A DNA stretch of 54,450 nt, from positions 1 to 54,450 of the forward strand of contig JAFXQA010000011.1 in assembly GCA_017527415.1 (NCBI GenBank), given 5' to 3'. The stretch comes from Bacteroidales bacterium (GTDB taxonomy: Bacteria > Bacteroidota > Bacteroidia > Bacteroidales > UBA932). Below are positions 43,612-52,021 of the stretch, piece by piece. The notes beneath the pieces were generated by a model, which was given only the letters and a program-made list of their open reading frames with translations, searched no databases and had not been told where the DNA came from. Within the stretch, counting starts at the first letter, position 1, and each line of letters opens with the position of its first letter. The translations under genes were made by a program, and so were the position numbers.

Positions 43612-44082
43612 ATGGCAGCAATACATTATATGAGCCAGGAAGGGCTCGACAAACTTAAAAAGGAGCTGGCTGAAGCGTTGGCGCAGCGTCCTGTAATCTC
43701 TGCGGCGATCGCAGAGGCCCGGGAGAAGGGTGATCTCTCCGAGAATGCGGAATATGAATCGGCACGCGAGGCTCAGGGCCTGCTGGAGATGAAAATCGCG
43801 AATCTCCAGAATCAGGTGGCAAATGCCAAGGTGGTGGATGCCTCCCAGCTCGGTACCGACAAGGTGCAGATGCTCAACAGGGTAAAGGTGCAGAACCTTT
43901 CCGCAGGCATGACTATGGAATTCACCATAGTGGGTGAAACCGAAGCCGATTTCTCCAAGGGCCGTCTTGCCGCCACCACTCCCATCGCCAAGGCTCTACT
44001 TGGTCACGGTAAGGGAGAAGTTGTCGAGGCTCAGGTTCCTTCCGGCACAATAAAGTTCAAGATCCTAGAAATATCCCTTTGA
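43612..44082 (+). CDS. greA: Transcription elongation factor GreA
   Basis: Rescues backtracked RNA polymerase by stimulating transcript cleavage. The 156-residue protein has the N-terminal coiled coil with the acidic tip (AEAREKGDLSENAEYESARE, catalytic Asp/Glu in DLSENAEY) and a C-terminal FKBP-like domain (TIVGETEADFSKGRLAATTPIAKALLG ... FKILEISL). Length is standard. A TATCTTTG box and a hairpin lie upstream. The HIT gene follows with one base between stop and start. Confidence 0.97.
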   Translation: MAAIHYMSQEGLDKLKKELAEALAQRPVISAAIAEAREKGDLSENAEYESAREAQGLLEMKIANLQNQVANAKVVDASQLGTDKVQMLNRVKVQNLSAGMTMEFTIVGETEADFSKGRLAATTPIAKALLGHGKGEVVEAQVPSGTIKFKILEISL

Positions 44083-44083
44083 T

Positions 44084-44488
44084 ATGGCAACTATTTTCAC
44101 ACGCATAGCAAAAGGAGAGATTCCTTCCTATAAGGTGGCAGAGAGCGAGGATTATTATGCATTCCTCGATATCAGCCCCCTTGCCGAAGGACACACCCTG
44201 GTGATTCCCAAGAAGGTTGAGGATGATTATATCTTCAATCTCGACCCTGCGGTGTACGAAGGCCTGTGGGCATTCGCCCGCAAGGTGGCCGTGGCCGTCA
44301 AGGCTGCCGTTCCCTGTAAAAGGGTAGGCGTTGCTGTGCTCGGGATGGAAGTCCCTCACACTCATATCCATCTGGTCCCTCTCCAGACCGAGGGAGACCT
44401 GGATTTCCGCAAGAAGCGCCCTGAGGTGAGCCCCGAGCGTATGGCGGAGATAGCAAAATCAATACTCGCAGAATATGAAAAGCTCTAG
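44084..44488 (+). CDS. HIT family protein
   Basis: A 134-residue histidine-triad nucleotide hydrolase or transferase. The active site HTHIHLVPL has His92, His94 and His96. The N-terminal half has FTRIAKGEIPSYKVAESEDYYAFLDISPLAEGHTLVIPK, the standard HIT start. The exact substrate of this bacterial branch is not defined; hydrolysis of nucleoside phosphoramidates is the family activity. It sits 1 base after greA, and its last 14 bases overlap the next lipoprotein gene. Confidence 0.95.
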   Translation: MATIFTRIAKGEIPSYKVAESEDYYAFLDISPLAEGHTLVIPKKVEDDYIFNLDPAVYEGLWAFARKVAVAVKAAVPCKRVGVAVLGMEVPHTHIHLVPLQTEGDLDFRKKRPEVSPERMAEIAKSILAEYEKL

Positions 44489-45581
44489 GATACTGGTGCT
44501 CTCAGCCTTTGCGGCTGCTGCCATTGCCTGCCAGGGAGGCAAGGCTGCAGTGGACTGCACCGTGGCGGATGCTCCTTCTACGGCGCTGCTGCTCAAGCAG
44601 TTGAACGGCACTACCCCCGTTACTCTGGACACTGTGAAGACCGATGCTGCCGGTCATTTCAGCTATAAGGTTAAGGTCGCAGAGGGTAATCCCGAATTCG
44701 TATATGTCTATAAAGGCGACACCCGCCTTGCATCGCTTCTTCTCGAGAGTGGGGAAAAGGCTGTGGTTGAGGCCGATACGCTCGGAAATTTCCGTGTGTC
44801 CGGCTCTGCCGGCAGTGCCCTTCTGAAAGAAGGTGATGACGCTTTCCGTGCCTATGTGGGCAATTTGCTGGCCCTATCCGAGGCTGGAGCTCCGAATTCG
44901 GATATAGCCAAAGAGTATGTGCGTCACTACCGTGAGGCCGTGAAGTTCGTGATGGTGAACAGCAAATCTTTGGCTGTTATCCCCGTGCTTTACGAGAATA
45001 TCGGTGGCAGCACCGCCACTTTCTCCGGTTTGAGCGATGCCCTGGTCTTCCGCAGCGCCTGCGATTCCCTGAAGACTGTCTATCCTGATTCCAAATATGT
45101 AAAAGCCCTCGATGCGGAAGCCCAGCGCCGCATCAATCTATTTGAGATTTCCAACCGGATGAAGAATGCCGAAGAAAGGGCTTATCCAAACGTGAAGATG
45201 CCTTCCGTGAACGGTACCCCTGCCGAGATTGACAGTCTGGATGCCAAGGCAATCCTGGTTTATTTCTGGGACGATCGCGAAGCCACCCACAAATTGTTCA
45301 ACCAGGATGTGCTCAAGCCTGTCTATGAGAAGTACAAAGCCCGCGGCCTTGAGATTTATGCCATCAGCATCAATCCCGACAAAGCCGCATGGGCACAGGT
45401 CGTGAAGGCTCAGGAACTGCCATGGATCAACGTGAACGACGGCCTTGGCACAGCCAGCCGCTCGCTCTACACCTTCAACGTCGCAAGCGTCCCCGCCATG
45501 ATCGTGCTCACTTATTCCGGTATGGACTTCATCTCAGGTGAAAAGCAACTGCGTGCAAAGATTGAAAAGGCTCTAAAATAG
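44475..45581 (+). CDS. Thioredoxin-fold lipoprotein lacking the CXXC motif
   Basis: The 368-residue protein has a signal peptide with lipid Cys (AAAAIACQGG), an N-terminal DUF4369-like beta domain (TTPVTLDTVKTDAAGHFSYKVKVAEG), a helical middle, and a C-terminal TlpA/AhpC-like thioredoxin domain from about 240. At the place where this family has FWxxWCxPC it reads YFWDDREATHKLFN, with no cysteine. The cis-Pro loop (VASVPAMIVL) is kept. It therefore cannot be a thiol oxidoreductase of the normal type; a binding or chaperone role is possible. It overlaps the HIT gene by 14 bases at its start and the convergent tsaB by 9 bases at its end. Confidence 0.82.
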   Translation: MKSSRILVLSAFAAAAIACQGGKAAVDCTVADAPSTALLLKQLNGTTPVTLDTVKTDAAGHFSYKVKVAEGNPEFVYVYKGDTRLASLLLESGEKAVVEADTLGNFRVSGSAGSALLKEGDDAFRAYVGNLLALSEAGAPNSDIAKEYVRHYREAVKFVMVNSKSLAVIPVLYENIGGSTATFSGLSDALVFRSACDSLKTVYPDSKYVKALDAEAQRRINLFEISNRMKNAEERAYPNVKMPSVNGTPAEIDSLDAKAILVYFWDDREATHKLFNQDVLKPVYEKYKARGLEIYAISINPDKAAWAQVVKAQELPWINVNDGLGTASRSLYTFNVASVPAMIVLTYSGMDFISGEKQLRAKIEKALK

Positions 45582-46265
45582 CTTTTTAGGAGTAGTTGCA
45601 ATAAACTGCTTCAGGTAGAAGGGTTCGAAGTACGCTACGTCTTCGAACTCTTTTTTTGCAAACTTTGCCATTGCCGGCACCAGCATAGCAGTGGCTTCGG
45701 GGCAGCATTGCACGAACTGTTGGGTTGAAACTCCCTGTCCTAGGAGGTTGGCGAATTTTTCCGCCGCGTCGCCGATGACGACGACTGGGCCGGAGGCGAA
45801 AAGATCCGCGAAACTGTTGGAATCCAGAACTACGGGCGCTATGTCCCCAAGGCGTTCGCCGGTGGGGGAGTAGGGGGCGGTATAGACCTCCATACGGCGG
45901 GCATCGACCATCGGGAGGATGGCCTTGCAGCCTTCCGGGAGGCCGGCTTCGATGGCCTGATGGGTCAGGATTTCAAGTGTATCTACCGAAATCAGCGGCA
46001 CGCCTCCGCCAAAGCAGAGGCCCTTGGCGGTGGATACCCCTACTCGCAGGCCGGTGTAGGACCCGGGCCCCTTGCTCACGCAGACGGCATCGAGGTCGCG
46101 TACCGTCCATCCGGCTTCATCCAGCATCTCCTTCACGAACACTGCAGTCAACGAAGCATGTGCCCGTGGCTCGCTGCTGCGGCGCACAGTTACAATGCGG
46201 TCGTTTTCCGAGAGGGCGGCGGAGCAGAGGGATGTGGATGTTTCTATGAAAATCAGCCTAGACAT
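45573..46265 (-). CDS. tsaB: tRNA threonylcarbamoyladenosine biosynthesis protein TsaB
   Basis: Partner of TsaD in forming t6A37 in ANN-decoding tRNAs. The 230-residue protein has the ASKHA start FIETSTSLCSAALSENDRIV, the central ALDAVCVSKGPGSYTGLRVGVSTAKGL (here DLDAVCVSKGPGSYTGLRVG) and MVDARRMEVYTAPY. The C-terminal third is more variable, ending TTPKKLF. Length is typical. It is transcribed with the upstream cvpA gene, with an 8-base overlap, and converges on the thioredoxin-fold lipoprotein gene. Confidence 0.93.
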   Translation of the reverse strand: MSRLIFIETSTSLCSAALSENDRIVTVRRSSEPRAHASLTAVFVKEMLDEAGWTVRDLDAVCVSKGPGSYTGLRVGVSTAKGLCFGGGVPLISVDTLEILTHQAIEAGLPEGCKAILPMVDARRMEVYTAPYSPTGERLGDIAPVVLDSNSFADLFASGPVVVIGDAAEKFANLLGQGVSTQQFVQCCPEATAMLVPAMAKFAKKEFEDVAYFEPFYLKQFIATTPKKLF

Positions 46266-46752
46266 TGGCCAGCAAATCTTTCAGGAAAGGAAATACCCTG
46301 GTGGCAAAACCATCCAAGAGCGGATAAATCTTTGAAGCTTCGACCACCTCCGGCTTCACCAGCGAGAACTGGGTGTTAAGCGGCTCGAAAATGAAAATCA
46401 GCAGGCTGAGCACCAGAGCGGTCTTGAACAGGGCAAAAGCCAGCCCGAGCAGCCTGTTGGCCCACCCAAGGGAAGCCATCTGCATAACTTTGGTAATCAG
46501 TTTGCCGAGCAGGTTAAGCACAAGCACGGTAATGATAACCGAGAGTGCGAAGGCTATTATACTCAGCACATCGGGCTCTAAAGAAATATATTTGGCAAGC
46601 AGACCTGCGAGGGGAGAAGCAAAGCGGAATGCCGCCCAAACCCCAATCAGAAGGCTCGCCAGTGAGATTATCTGCGCGACGAATCCCTTGGTGAGACCGG
46701 TTACGATTGCCGGCACAAAACATACCAGAAGTATTATGTCCAGAGTTTCCAA
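46258..46752 (-). CDS. CvpA family membrane protein
   Basis: A 164-residue inner-membrane protein with four hydrophobic helices: LDIILLVCFVPAIVTGL, FVAQIISLASLLIGVWAAF, VLSIIAFALSVIITVLVLNLL and LLGLAFALFKTALVLSLLIFIF. The GLTKGFVAQIISL and WANRLLGLAFALFKT segments are CvpA marks (colicin V production / septation-linked family of uncertain function). It appears to start with TTG at 46752: no in-frame ATG gives the conserved N-terminus and upstream has none. It diverges from ileS across a 53-base gap holding the ileS -7 box, and overlaps tsaB by 8 bases. Confidence 0.88.
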   Translation of the reverse strand: METLDIILLVCFVPAIVTGLTKGFVAQIISLASLLIGVWAAFRFASPLAGLLAKYISLEPDVLSIIAFALSVIITVLVLNLLGKLITKVMQMASLGWANRLLGLAFALFKTALVLSLLIFIFEPLNTQFSLVKPEVVEASKIYPLLDGFATRVFPFLKDLLANV

Positions 46753-46761
46753 AGAATTGAT

Positions 46762-46769
46762 TATATTTG
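46762..46769 (+). promoter_or_regulatory. ileS -7 box
   Basis: TATATTTG matches TAnnTTTG, 36 bases before the ileS ATG and only 9 bases from the divergent cvpA start codon. No clear TTTG -33 box is present; upstream sequence lies inside cvpA. Confidence 0.5.
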
Positions 46770-46805
46770 TAAACTATTTAACAGGCACAAAATTAGCGAA
46801 AAATT

Positions 46806-49800
46806 ATGACATTCAAAGAATATAAGGGACTCGACCTGGTTGCAACGGGAAACCGTGTGCTGGAGCGCTGGAAAGAACACAAGGCTTTCGAGAAGAGCCT
46901 GGAGCTTGCGGAGGGAGAGCCCGAGTACATTTTCTTTGAAGGCCCGCCTTCGGCCAACGGCATGCCGGGCATCCACCACGTGATGGCCCGCTCCATCAAG
47001 GATGCCATATGCCGCTATAAGAGCCAGACGGGTTGGAAGGTGCGCCGCCGTGCCGGATGGGATACCCACGGACTGCCCGTGGAGCTTGGCGTAGAAAAGA
47101 AGCTTGGAATCACCAAAGCCGACATCGGCACCAGGATTTCGATAGAAGAATACAACAACACCTGCCGTAAGGAGGTGATGAAATATACGGCCGAGTGGGA
47201 GAACCTGACCGAGCGCGTGGGTTACTGGGTTGATATGAACGACCCCTACATTACCTACGACAACCGCTACATCGAAACCCTTTGGTATCTCCTGAAGAAG
47301 ATCTACGACAGGGGCTTGCTCTATAAGGGCTATACCATCCAGCCTTATAGTCCTACCGACGGCACCGGTCTCAGCTCCCATGAGCTTAACCAGCCCGGGT
47401 GCTATCGCGATGTGACCGACACCACCGCCACCGTGCAGTTCGAGGTAATCCGCGACGCCGTGTCGGAGAAACTCTTCGGCGACGGCCCCGTCTATTTCCT
47501 GGCATGGACAACCACCCCCTGGACCCTTCCTTCCAACACCGCCCTCTGCGTCGGCCCGAAGATCGAATACGTGAGGGTGAAATCCACCAACCAGTACACC
47601 GGCAAAGAGGCCGTTTATGTGCTGGCAAAGGAGCTCGTGGGCGCCTGGTTCAACGACAAGATTGCATACGAGGTCCTTCCCGGCTCCTTCAAGGGCTCGG
47701 AACTCACCGGCATCCGCTATAAGCAGCTTATCCCCTGGTTCAAGCCGGACGGAAAGGCCTTCGAGGTCATCCCAGGGGACTATGTCACCACCGAAGACGG
47801 CACCGGCATCGTGCATATCGCACCTTCTTTCGGTGCGGATGACAAGCGCGTTGCCACGGCCGCCGGCATCGTAGGCATCATGCCTGTCGATTGCAACGGT
47901 AACCTTATGGCCCAGGTGGATACCCAGGGCAGGTTCGTACGCATCGAAGACCTCGACCCCGCCTATGCCGCATCCTTCGTGGATCCTTCCTACAAGGAGT
48001 TCGCGGGCAGATACGTGAAGAACGCGATAGACGACTACTTCCGCAAGCTCCACGGCGAGGAGCCCCTGCCCAAGGACGCCCCCGTGCTGGATGTGGACCT
48101 TTGCGTGATGATGAAGCAGGACGGCCGCCTCTTCCGTATGCAGAAGCACGTGCACAGCTATCCCCACAGCTGGCGCACCGACTGCCCCGTCATCTACTAT
48201 CCCCTTGACTCCTGGTTCATCCGCACCACCGCCGTCAAAGACGAGATGGTAGCCCTGAACAAGCAGATACGCTGGAAACCGGAATCCACCGGCACCGGCC
48301 GCTTCGGCGTCTGGCTCGAGAATATCCAGGACTGGAACCTCAGCCGCAGCCGCTTCTGGGGCACTCCGCTGCCTATCTGGCGCACCGAGGACGGAAAGGA
48401 AGAGATCTGCATAGGCAGCGTGAAGGAACTGTATGCCGAGATAGAGAAGGCTGTTGCTGCAGGTATCATGCCTTCCAACCCCCTCAAGGATAAAGGTTTC
48501 GACCCTGCCGATATGGGTAAAGCCAATTATGATCTCATCGACCTTCACAGGCCTTATGTAGATAACATCTTCCTCGTTAGCCCGTCGGGAAAGAAGATGA
48601 CACGCGAGACCGACCTTATCGACGTCTGGTTCGATTCCGGCTCCATGCCTTATGCCCAGACAGGCCTTCGCGGCATCGATACATCCGATTTCGGCAGCAC
48701 CGCCGACTTTATCGCAGAAGGCGTGGACCAGACCCGCGGATGGTTCTATACCCTGCACGCCATCCATACTATGGTGAGCGGCACTCCAGCCTTCAAGCGA
48801 GTTATCTCCAACGGCCTGGTGCTCGATAAGGATGGCAACAAGATGAGCAAGCGCCTTGGCAATGCAGTGGATCCTTTCAAGGCCCTGGACACCTATGGTG
48901 CTGATGCCCTCCGCTGGTATATGCTTACCAACGCCCAACCTTGGGATAATCTCCGATTCGATGAGGCCGGAGTGGACGAGATACGCCGCAAGTTCTTCGG
49001 CACGCTCTATAACACTTATTCATTCTTTGCGCTGTATGCAAATGTAGATGGATGGCAGCCTGTCGGTGACGGCAGTGCCGTTCACTCCGCTACCGCCACG
49101 CACGGGCCCGCTCAAAAAACTTCCGTGAACGGGACTGCCGTCACCGAGACGGATCGCTGGATCATCTCCCTGCAGAACAGCCTGATCCGTGACGTGCGCG
49201 CCGCATACGAAGACTACGACATCACCCTTGCAGGGCGTCTTATCCAGACCTTTGTCTGCGACCATCTCTCCAACTGGTACGTGCGCTTGAACCGCAAGCG
49301 CTTCTGGGGAGGCGGGCTCACGCCGGATAAGCAGGCTGCGTACGAGACCCTCTACAGCGTGCTTAAGACCGTAGCGCTGCTGATGGCGCCCATCGCTCCT
49401 TTCTATGCCGACGAGCTCTGGCTCGATCTTGTGCCCGGAGCCGAGTGCATCCACTTCGAGAGGATGCCGGAGGCCGATGAGTCGAAGATCGACAAGGACC
49501 TGGAGGAAAGGATGGAGCTGGCCCAGAAGGCCACTTCGCTGGTGCTTGCCCTCCGCCGCAAGGTGAATATCAAAGTCCGTCAGCCGCTTGCCAAGATGGT
49601 TATCCCTGTCATCTCCGACAAAGTCCGCGAGCAGCTTGAGGGAGTGAAGAATCTGATCCTTACCGAGGTGAACGTGAAGGAGGCTGAATTCCTCGCAGAC
49701 ACCACCGGCATCATCACCAAGAAGATCAAGCCCAACTTCCGCGTACTCGGAAAGAAATACGGCGCCCAGATGAAGGAGATAGCAGCAGCGTTCGCTCAGC

Positions 49801-50246
49801 TGGATCAGGCCACCATCTCCGCAATCCAGGCTGCCGGCGAATACACTCTGGCGCTGCCTTCCGGTCCGGTAATGCTGACTCCGGAAGATTACGAAATCAC
49901 CTCCGAGGATATGCCCGGATGGCTCGTCGCATCTGAAGGCCAGCTCACCATCGCCCTGGATATCCAGCTAAGCGAAGCTCTGGTGCGTGAAGGTACTGCC
50001 CGAGAACTTATCAACCGCATCCAGAACCTCCGCAAAGACAGCGGATTCGAGGTGACGGACAAGATAGATGTGGAGATTGACGCGGATGGTGATGCCGCCG
50101 CCGAAATAGAAGCATCTCTTGCTGATTATAAAGACTATGTGGCTTCCCAGACCCTCGCCTTGTCGATTGTGCTCGTACCGGAGTGCGACGGCAGCGAGGT
50201 TGAGTGGAACGACAACACTATAAAGATTAAAGTAATACGAAAATAG
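46806..50246 (+). CDS. ileS: Isoleucyl-tRNA synthetase, with palindromic insert
   Basis: Class I synthetase that charges tRNA-Ile, 1146 residues. The HIGH motif is GIHHV in PPSANGMPGIHHVMA. The editing domain has TTPWTLPSNTALCVGP and the threonine-rich region, and KMSKS is exact at residues 679-683. The anticodon-binding domain starts near ETDRWIISLQNSL, and no C-terminal zinc knuckle is seen. Between YANVDGWQ and ETDRWI (residues ~753-781) the linker is ~17 residues longer than usual and is encoded by a long palindrome (49063-49147). The catalytic core is intact. The DksA-like gene follows after 7 bases. Confidence 0.95.
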   Translation: MTFKEYKGLDLVATGNRVLERWKEHKAFEKSLELAEGEPEYIFFEGPPSANGMPGIHHVMARSIKDAICRYKSQTGWKVRRRAGWDTHGLPVELGVEKKLGITKADIGTRISIEEYNNTCRKEVMKYTAEWENLTERVGYWVDMNDPYITYDNRYIETLWYLLKKIYDRGLLYKGYTIQPYSPTDGTGLSSHELNQPGCYRDVTDTTATVQFEVIRDAVSEKLFGDGPVYFLAWTTTPWTLPSNTALCVGPKIEYVRVKSTNQYTGKEAVYVLAKELVGAWFNDKIAYEVLPGSFKGSELTGIRYKQLIPWFKPDGKAFEVIPGDYVTTEDGTGIVHIAPSFGADDKRVATAAGIVGIMPVDCNGNLMAQVDTQGRFVRIEDLDPAYAASFVDPSYKEFAGRYVKNAIDDYFRKLHGEEPLPKDAPVLDVDLCVMMKQDGRLFRMQKHVHSYPHSWRTDCPVIYYPLDSWFIRTTAVKDEMVALNKQIRWKPESTGTGRFGVWLENIQDWNLSRSRFWGTPLPIWRTEDGKEEICIGSVKELYAEIEKAVAAGIMPSNPLKDKGFDPADMGKANYDLIDLHRPYVDNIFLVSPSGKKMTRETDLIDVWFDSGSMPYAQTGLRGIDTSDFGSTADFIAEGVDQTRGWFYTLHAIHTMVSGTPAFKRVISNGLVLDKDGNKMSKRLGNAVDPFKALDTYGADALRWYMLTNAQPWDNLRFDEAGVDEIRRKFFGTLYNTYSFFALYANVDGWQPVGDGSAVHSATATHGPAQKTSVNGTAVTETDRWIISLQNSLIRDVRAAYEDYDITLAGRLIQTFVCDHLSNWYVRLNRKRFWGGGLTPDKQAAYETLYSVLKTVALLMAPIAPFYADELWLDLVPGAECIHFERMPEADESKIDKDLEERMELAQKATSLVLALRRKVNIKVRQPLAKMVIPVISDKVREQLEGVKNLILTEVNVKEAEFLADTTGIITKKIKPNFRVLGKKYGAQMKEIAAAFAQLDQATISAIQAAGEYTLALPSGPVMLTPEDYEITSEDMPGWLVASEGQLTIALDIQLSEALVREGTARELINRIQNLRKDSGFEVTDKIDVEIDADGDAAAEIEASLADYKDYVASQTLALSIVLVPECDGSEVEWNDNTIKIKVIRK
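49063..49147 (+). repeat. Palindromic element inside ileS
   Basis: Arms 49063-49085 and 49125-49147 pair over 23 positions with a single mismatch (49077/49133), around a 39-nt loop that includes the self-complementary CGGGCCCG. The insert is in frame and encodes roughly VGDGSAVHSATATHG to VNGTAVTE, in the linker between the catalytic core and the anticodon domain. The loop does not match the dnaG/dnaX core or the ispH loop. Confidence 0.75.
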
Positions 50247-50253
50247 ATTTACT

Positions 50254-50655
50254 ATGGCAGAACAGGAAAAGACACGTTATTCCGATGAGGAGCTTGCCGA
50301 GTTCAAGCAAATCATCGAAGGAATGCTGGAAAAAGCCCGGGCCGAGTACAATACCCTTCGCGGTGTCGTGATGCATGGTGGCAACAACGACATCGAGGAC
50401 ACCTCGCCCACGTTCCGCACCGTCGAGGATGACGGAGCGAACCAGCTTACCAAGGAAGAAGCCAGCCAGCTCGCCCAGCGTCAGTACAAGTTCATCAAGA
50501 ACCTTGAGGCTGCACTGATCCGCATTGAAAACAAGACCTACGGCATCTGCCGTGTGACCGGCAAACTCATCCCCAAGGAGAGACTCCGTCTGGTGCCTCA
50601 TGCCACGCTGACAGTGGAAGCAAAGGAGATGCTTGCCAAACAGGGTAAAAACTGA
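50254..50655 (+). CDS. DksA/TraR-like protein without zinc cysteines
   Basis: A 133-residue protein with an N-terminal coiled coil (YSDEELAEFKQIIEGMLEKARAEYNTL) and the C-terminal DksA/TraR fold (YGICRVTGKLIPKERLRLVPHATLTVEAK). Only one of the four zinc-finger cysteines remains, a state common in Bacteroidota homologues. DksA-family proteins enter the RNA polymerase secondary channel to modulate initiation; here that is an inference. It shares one base with lspA (TGATG). Confidence 0.88.
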   Translation: MAEQEKTRYSDEELAEFKQIIEGMLEKARAEYNTLRGVVMHGGNNDIEDTSPTFRTVEDDGANQLTKEEASQLAQRQYKFIKNLEAALIRIENKTYGICRVTGKLIPKERLRLVPHATLTVEAKEMLAKQGKN

Positions 50656-51203
50656 TGAAGTTTTCTCGCGGAGCAAGGCTGCTCATTCTGGGTGTAGTGT
50701 TGGTTGTCGTGGATCAGGTAATAAAATACCTGGTCAAGACCAACATGGATCTTGGCGAGCAGATTCACGTGATAGGGAACTGGTTCCGCCTCTGCTTTGT
50801 GGAAAACGAGGGCATGGCCTTCGGCATGAAATTCGGAGGCTCGGTGGGCAAGTTCCTGCTTTCTCTATTCAGGATCGTGCTGTTCGGAGTGCTCTGCTGG
50901 TGGATTCATTCTCTCGACAAAGCCCGCAAAGCTCCCACAGGCGTTCTGGTTGGGCTTACACTGATTACTGCCGGGGCTCTTGGCAATATCATCGACTGCC
51001 TGTTCTATGGCCTGATCTGGGACTATGCTCCGTTCATGTTCGGCAAGGTAGTGGATATGTTTTATTTCCCTCTGATTCACAATGCAGCCGGTGAAGTGAT
51101 CTTCTTCAGTCCCGTATTCAATTTCGCTGATTCATGTGTGACGGTGGGTGCTTTCTACCTGCTGCTCTTCCACTGGAAGTTCTTCGTAAAAGAAGAAAAT
51201 TGA
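50655..51203 (+). CDS. lspA: Lipoprotein signal peptidase (signal peptidase II)
   Basis: Inner-membrane aspartyl protease that cleaves prolipoprotein signal peptides after lipidation, which suits the many lipoproteins here. The 182-residue protein has four hydrophobic segments and the motifs VENEGMAFGM, GALGNIIDCLFYG and VVDMFYFPL...FNFADSCVTVG. The catalytic aspartates lie in NIIDC and FADSC. A ~25-residue insertion between them (IWDYAPFMFGKVVDMFYF) is usual for Bacteroidota LspA. It is followed by a strong terminator at 51251-51284. Confidence 0.95.
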   Translation: MKFSRGARLLILGVVLVVVDQVIKYLVKTNMDLGEQIHVIGNWFRLCFVENEGMAFGMKFGGSVGKFLLSLFRIVLFGVLCWWIHSLDKARKAPTGVLVGLTLITAGALGNIIDCLFYGLIWDYAPFMFGKVVDMFYFPLIHNAAGEVIFFSPVFNFADSCVTVGAFYLLLFHWKFFVKEEN

Positions 51204-51250
51204 TCGTTGATCCCCTGGAGTTCAACCAGTTGGCTATCTGCAACTTACGC

Positions 51251-51284
51251 AAAATGCCTGCCCTCTTTTCACGGCAGGCATTTT
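51251..51284 (+). terminator. Rho-independent terminator after lspA
   Basis: AAAATGCCTGCC (51251-51262) and GGCAGGCATTTT (51273-51284) form a perfect 12-bp stem with a 10-base loop. The A-tract on one side and T-tract on the other make it potentially bidirectional. It lies 48 bases after the lspA stop and ends the ileS operon. Confidence 0.8.
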
Positions 51285-51333
51285 AAGTAAGTGCTTGAGT
51301 GCTAGAAGAATACGCTCCAGGCGCAATCGCAAA

Positions 51334-51369
51334 AAAAAGGAGGCTGGCCAATTGACCAGCCGCCTTTTT
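51334..51369 (-). terminator. Rho-independent terminator of the minus-strand porin gene
   Basis: Stem GGCTGG/CCAGCC with flanking GG/CC (one mismatch) and an A5/T5 extension; read on the minus strand it ends in a run of eight T. It lies 14 bases after the stop of the beta-barrel gene (51383). Together with 51251-51284 it insulates the two convergent units. Confidence 0.75.
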
Positions 51370-51382
51370 ATGTGATACAATC

Positions 51383-51976
51383 CTAGAAGAGGTATGCTAC
51401 GCCGAAGTTGACGCCGCTGGCCTTGAGGACTGCGTTGTCGTTGGTGTTACGGTCGAGGAGGCCGATGTTGTAGCCAACATAAGCGCGGACCATATCCATC
51501 ACGTCGAGGGCTACGCCGCCGCCAACGAGGATGTCGAAGGGTGCATAGGTTGAGTCGTCGCCATAGAGGCTGACTTCTCCGGTGGTGAGGGTGATGCCGA
51601 ATAAGGAGCCACCGCCTTTGACAACACCGCTGACGCCATAGCTGAGGGTGGGGCCAAGATAGGGAACAACCTTGATGCCGTCAACGAGCTCGATGCCGTA
51701 GTTGAACATCACGGGAATAGCAATGTAGTTTTCCTTGCGATAGTTGTTGTCGTCCTCCTTGTAGTTCTGCATTGCGAACTGGATACCGGGAGCGACTGCG
51801 AGACCGTTCACGAGGGGAATGTTGTAGCTTGCGCCGAAGGTGAGGCCACCGAGGTTGGTAGTAGTGTTGTCGCCTTTGAGAGTGGTGCTTGCATAACCGA
51901 CACCAACACCGATCTGTGCATTTGCACTAATAGCTGCTACAGCTGCAAGTGCAAGGGTAAGAATGATCTTTTTCAT
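51383..51976 (-). CDS. Outer-membrane beta-barrel protein
   Basis: A 197-residue protein with a signal peptide (MKKIILTLALAAVAAISANAQ) followed by about eight amphipathic strands with glycine/aromatic alternation (IGVGVGYASTTL, GLTFGASYNIPL, YIAIPVMFNYGIEL), ending GVNFGVAYLF, the typical C-terminal outer-membrane signature. It fits the OmpX/PorT-like small barrel family of Bacteroidota (PF13568 type), whose functions vary. It is 45 bases downstream of the 740-residue gene, with no clear promoter box between them, so co-transcription is possible. Confidence 0.88.
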   Translation of the reverse strand: MKKIILTLALAAVAAISANAQIGVGVGYASTTLKGDNTTTNLGGLTFGASYNIPLVNGLAVAPGIQFAMQNYKEDDNNYRKENYIAIPVMFNYGIELVDGIKVVPYLGPTLSYGVSGVVKGGGSLFGITLTTGEVSLYGDDSTYAPFDILVGGGVALDVMDMVRAYVGYNIGLLDRNTNDNAVLKASGVNFGVAYLF

Positions 51977-52021
51977 TTTTTATTAATAATGGTTTAGTAT
52001 TTTTTCCGTTCAATAAGATGC

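Noticed and set aside
51251..51369. The two lspA/porin intergenic hairpins as members of the palindromic element family
   Set aside because: Both have A/T tracts flanking GC stems at the ends of convergent genes, the form of ordinary bidirectional terminators, and neither contains the core hairpins.
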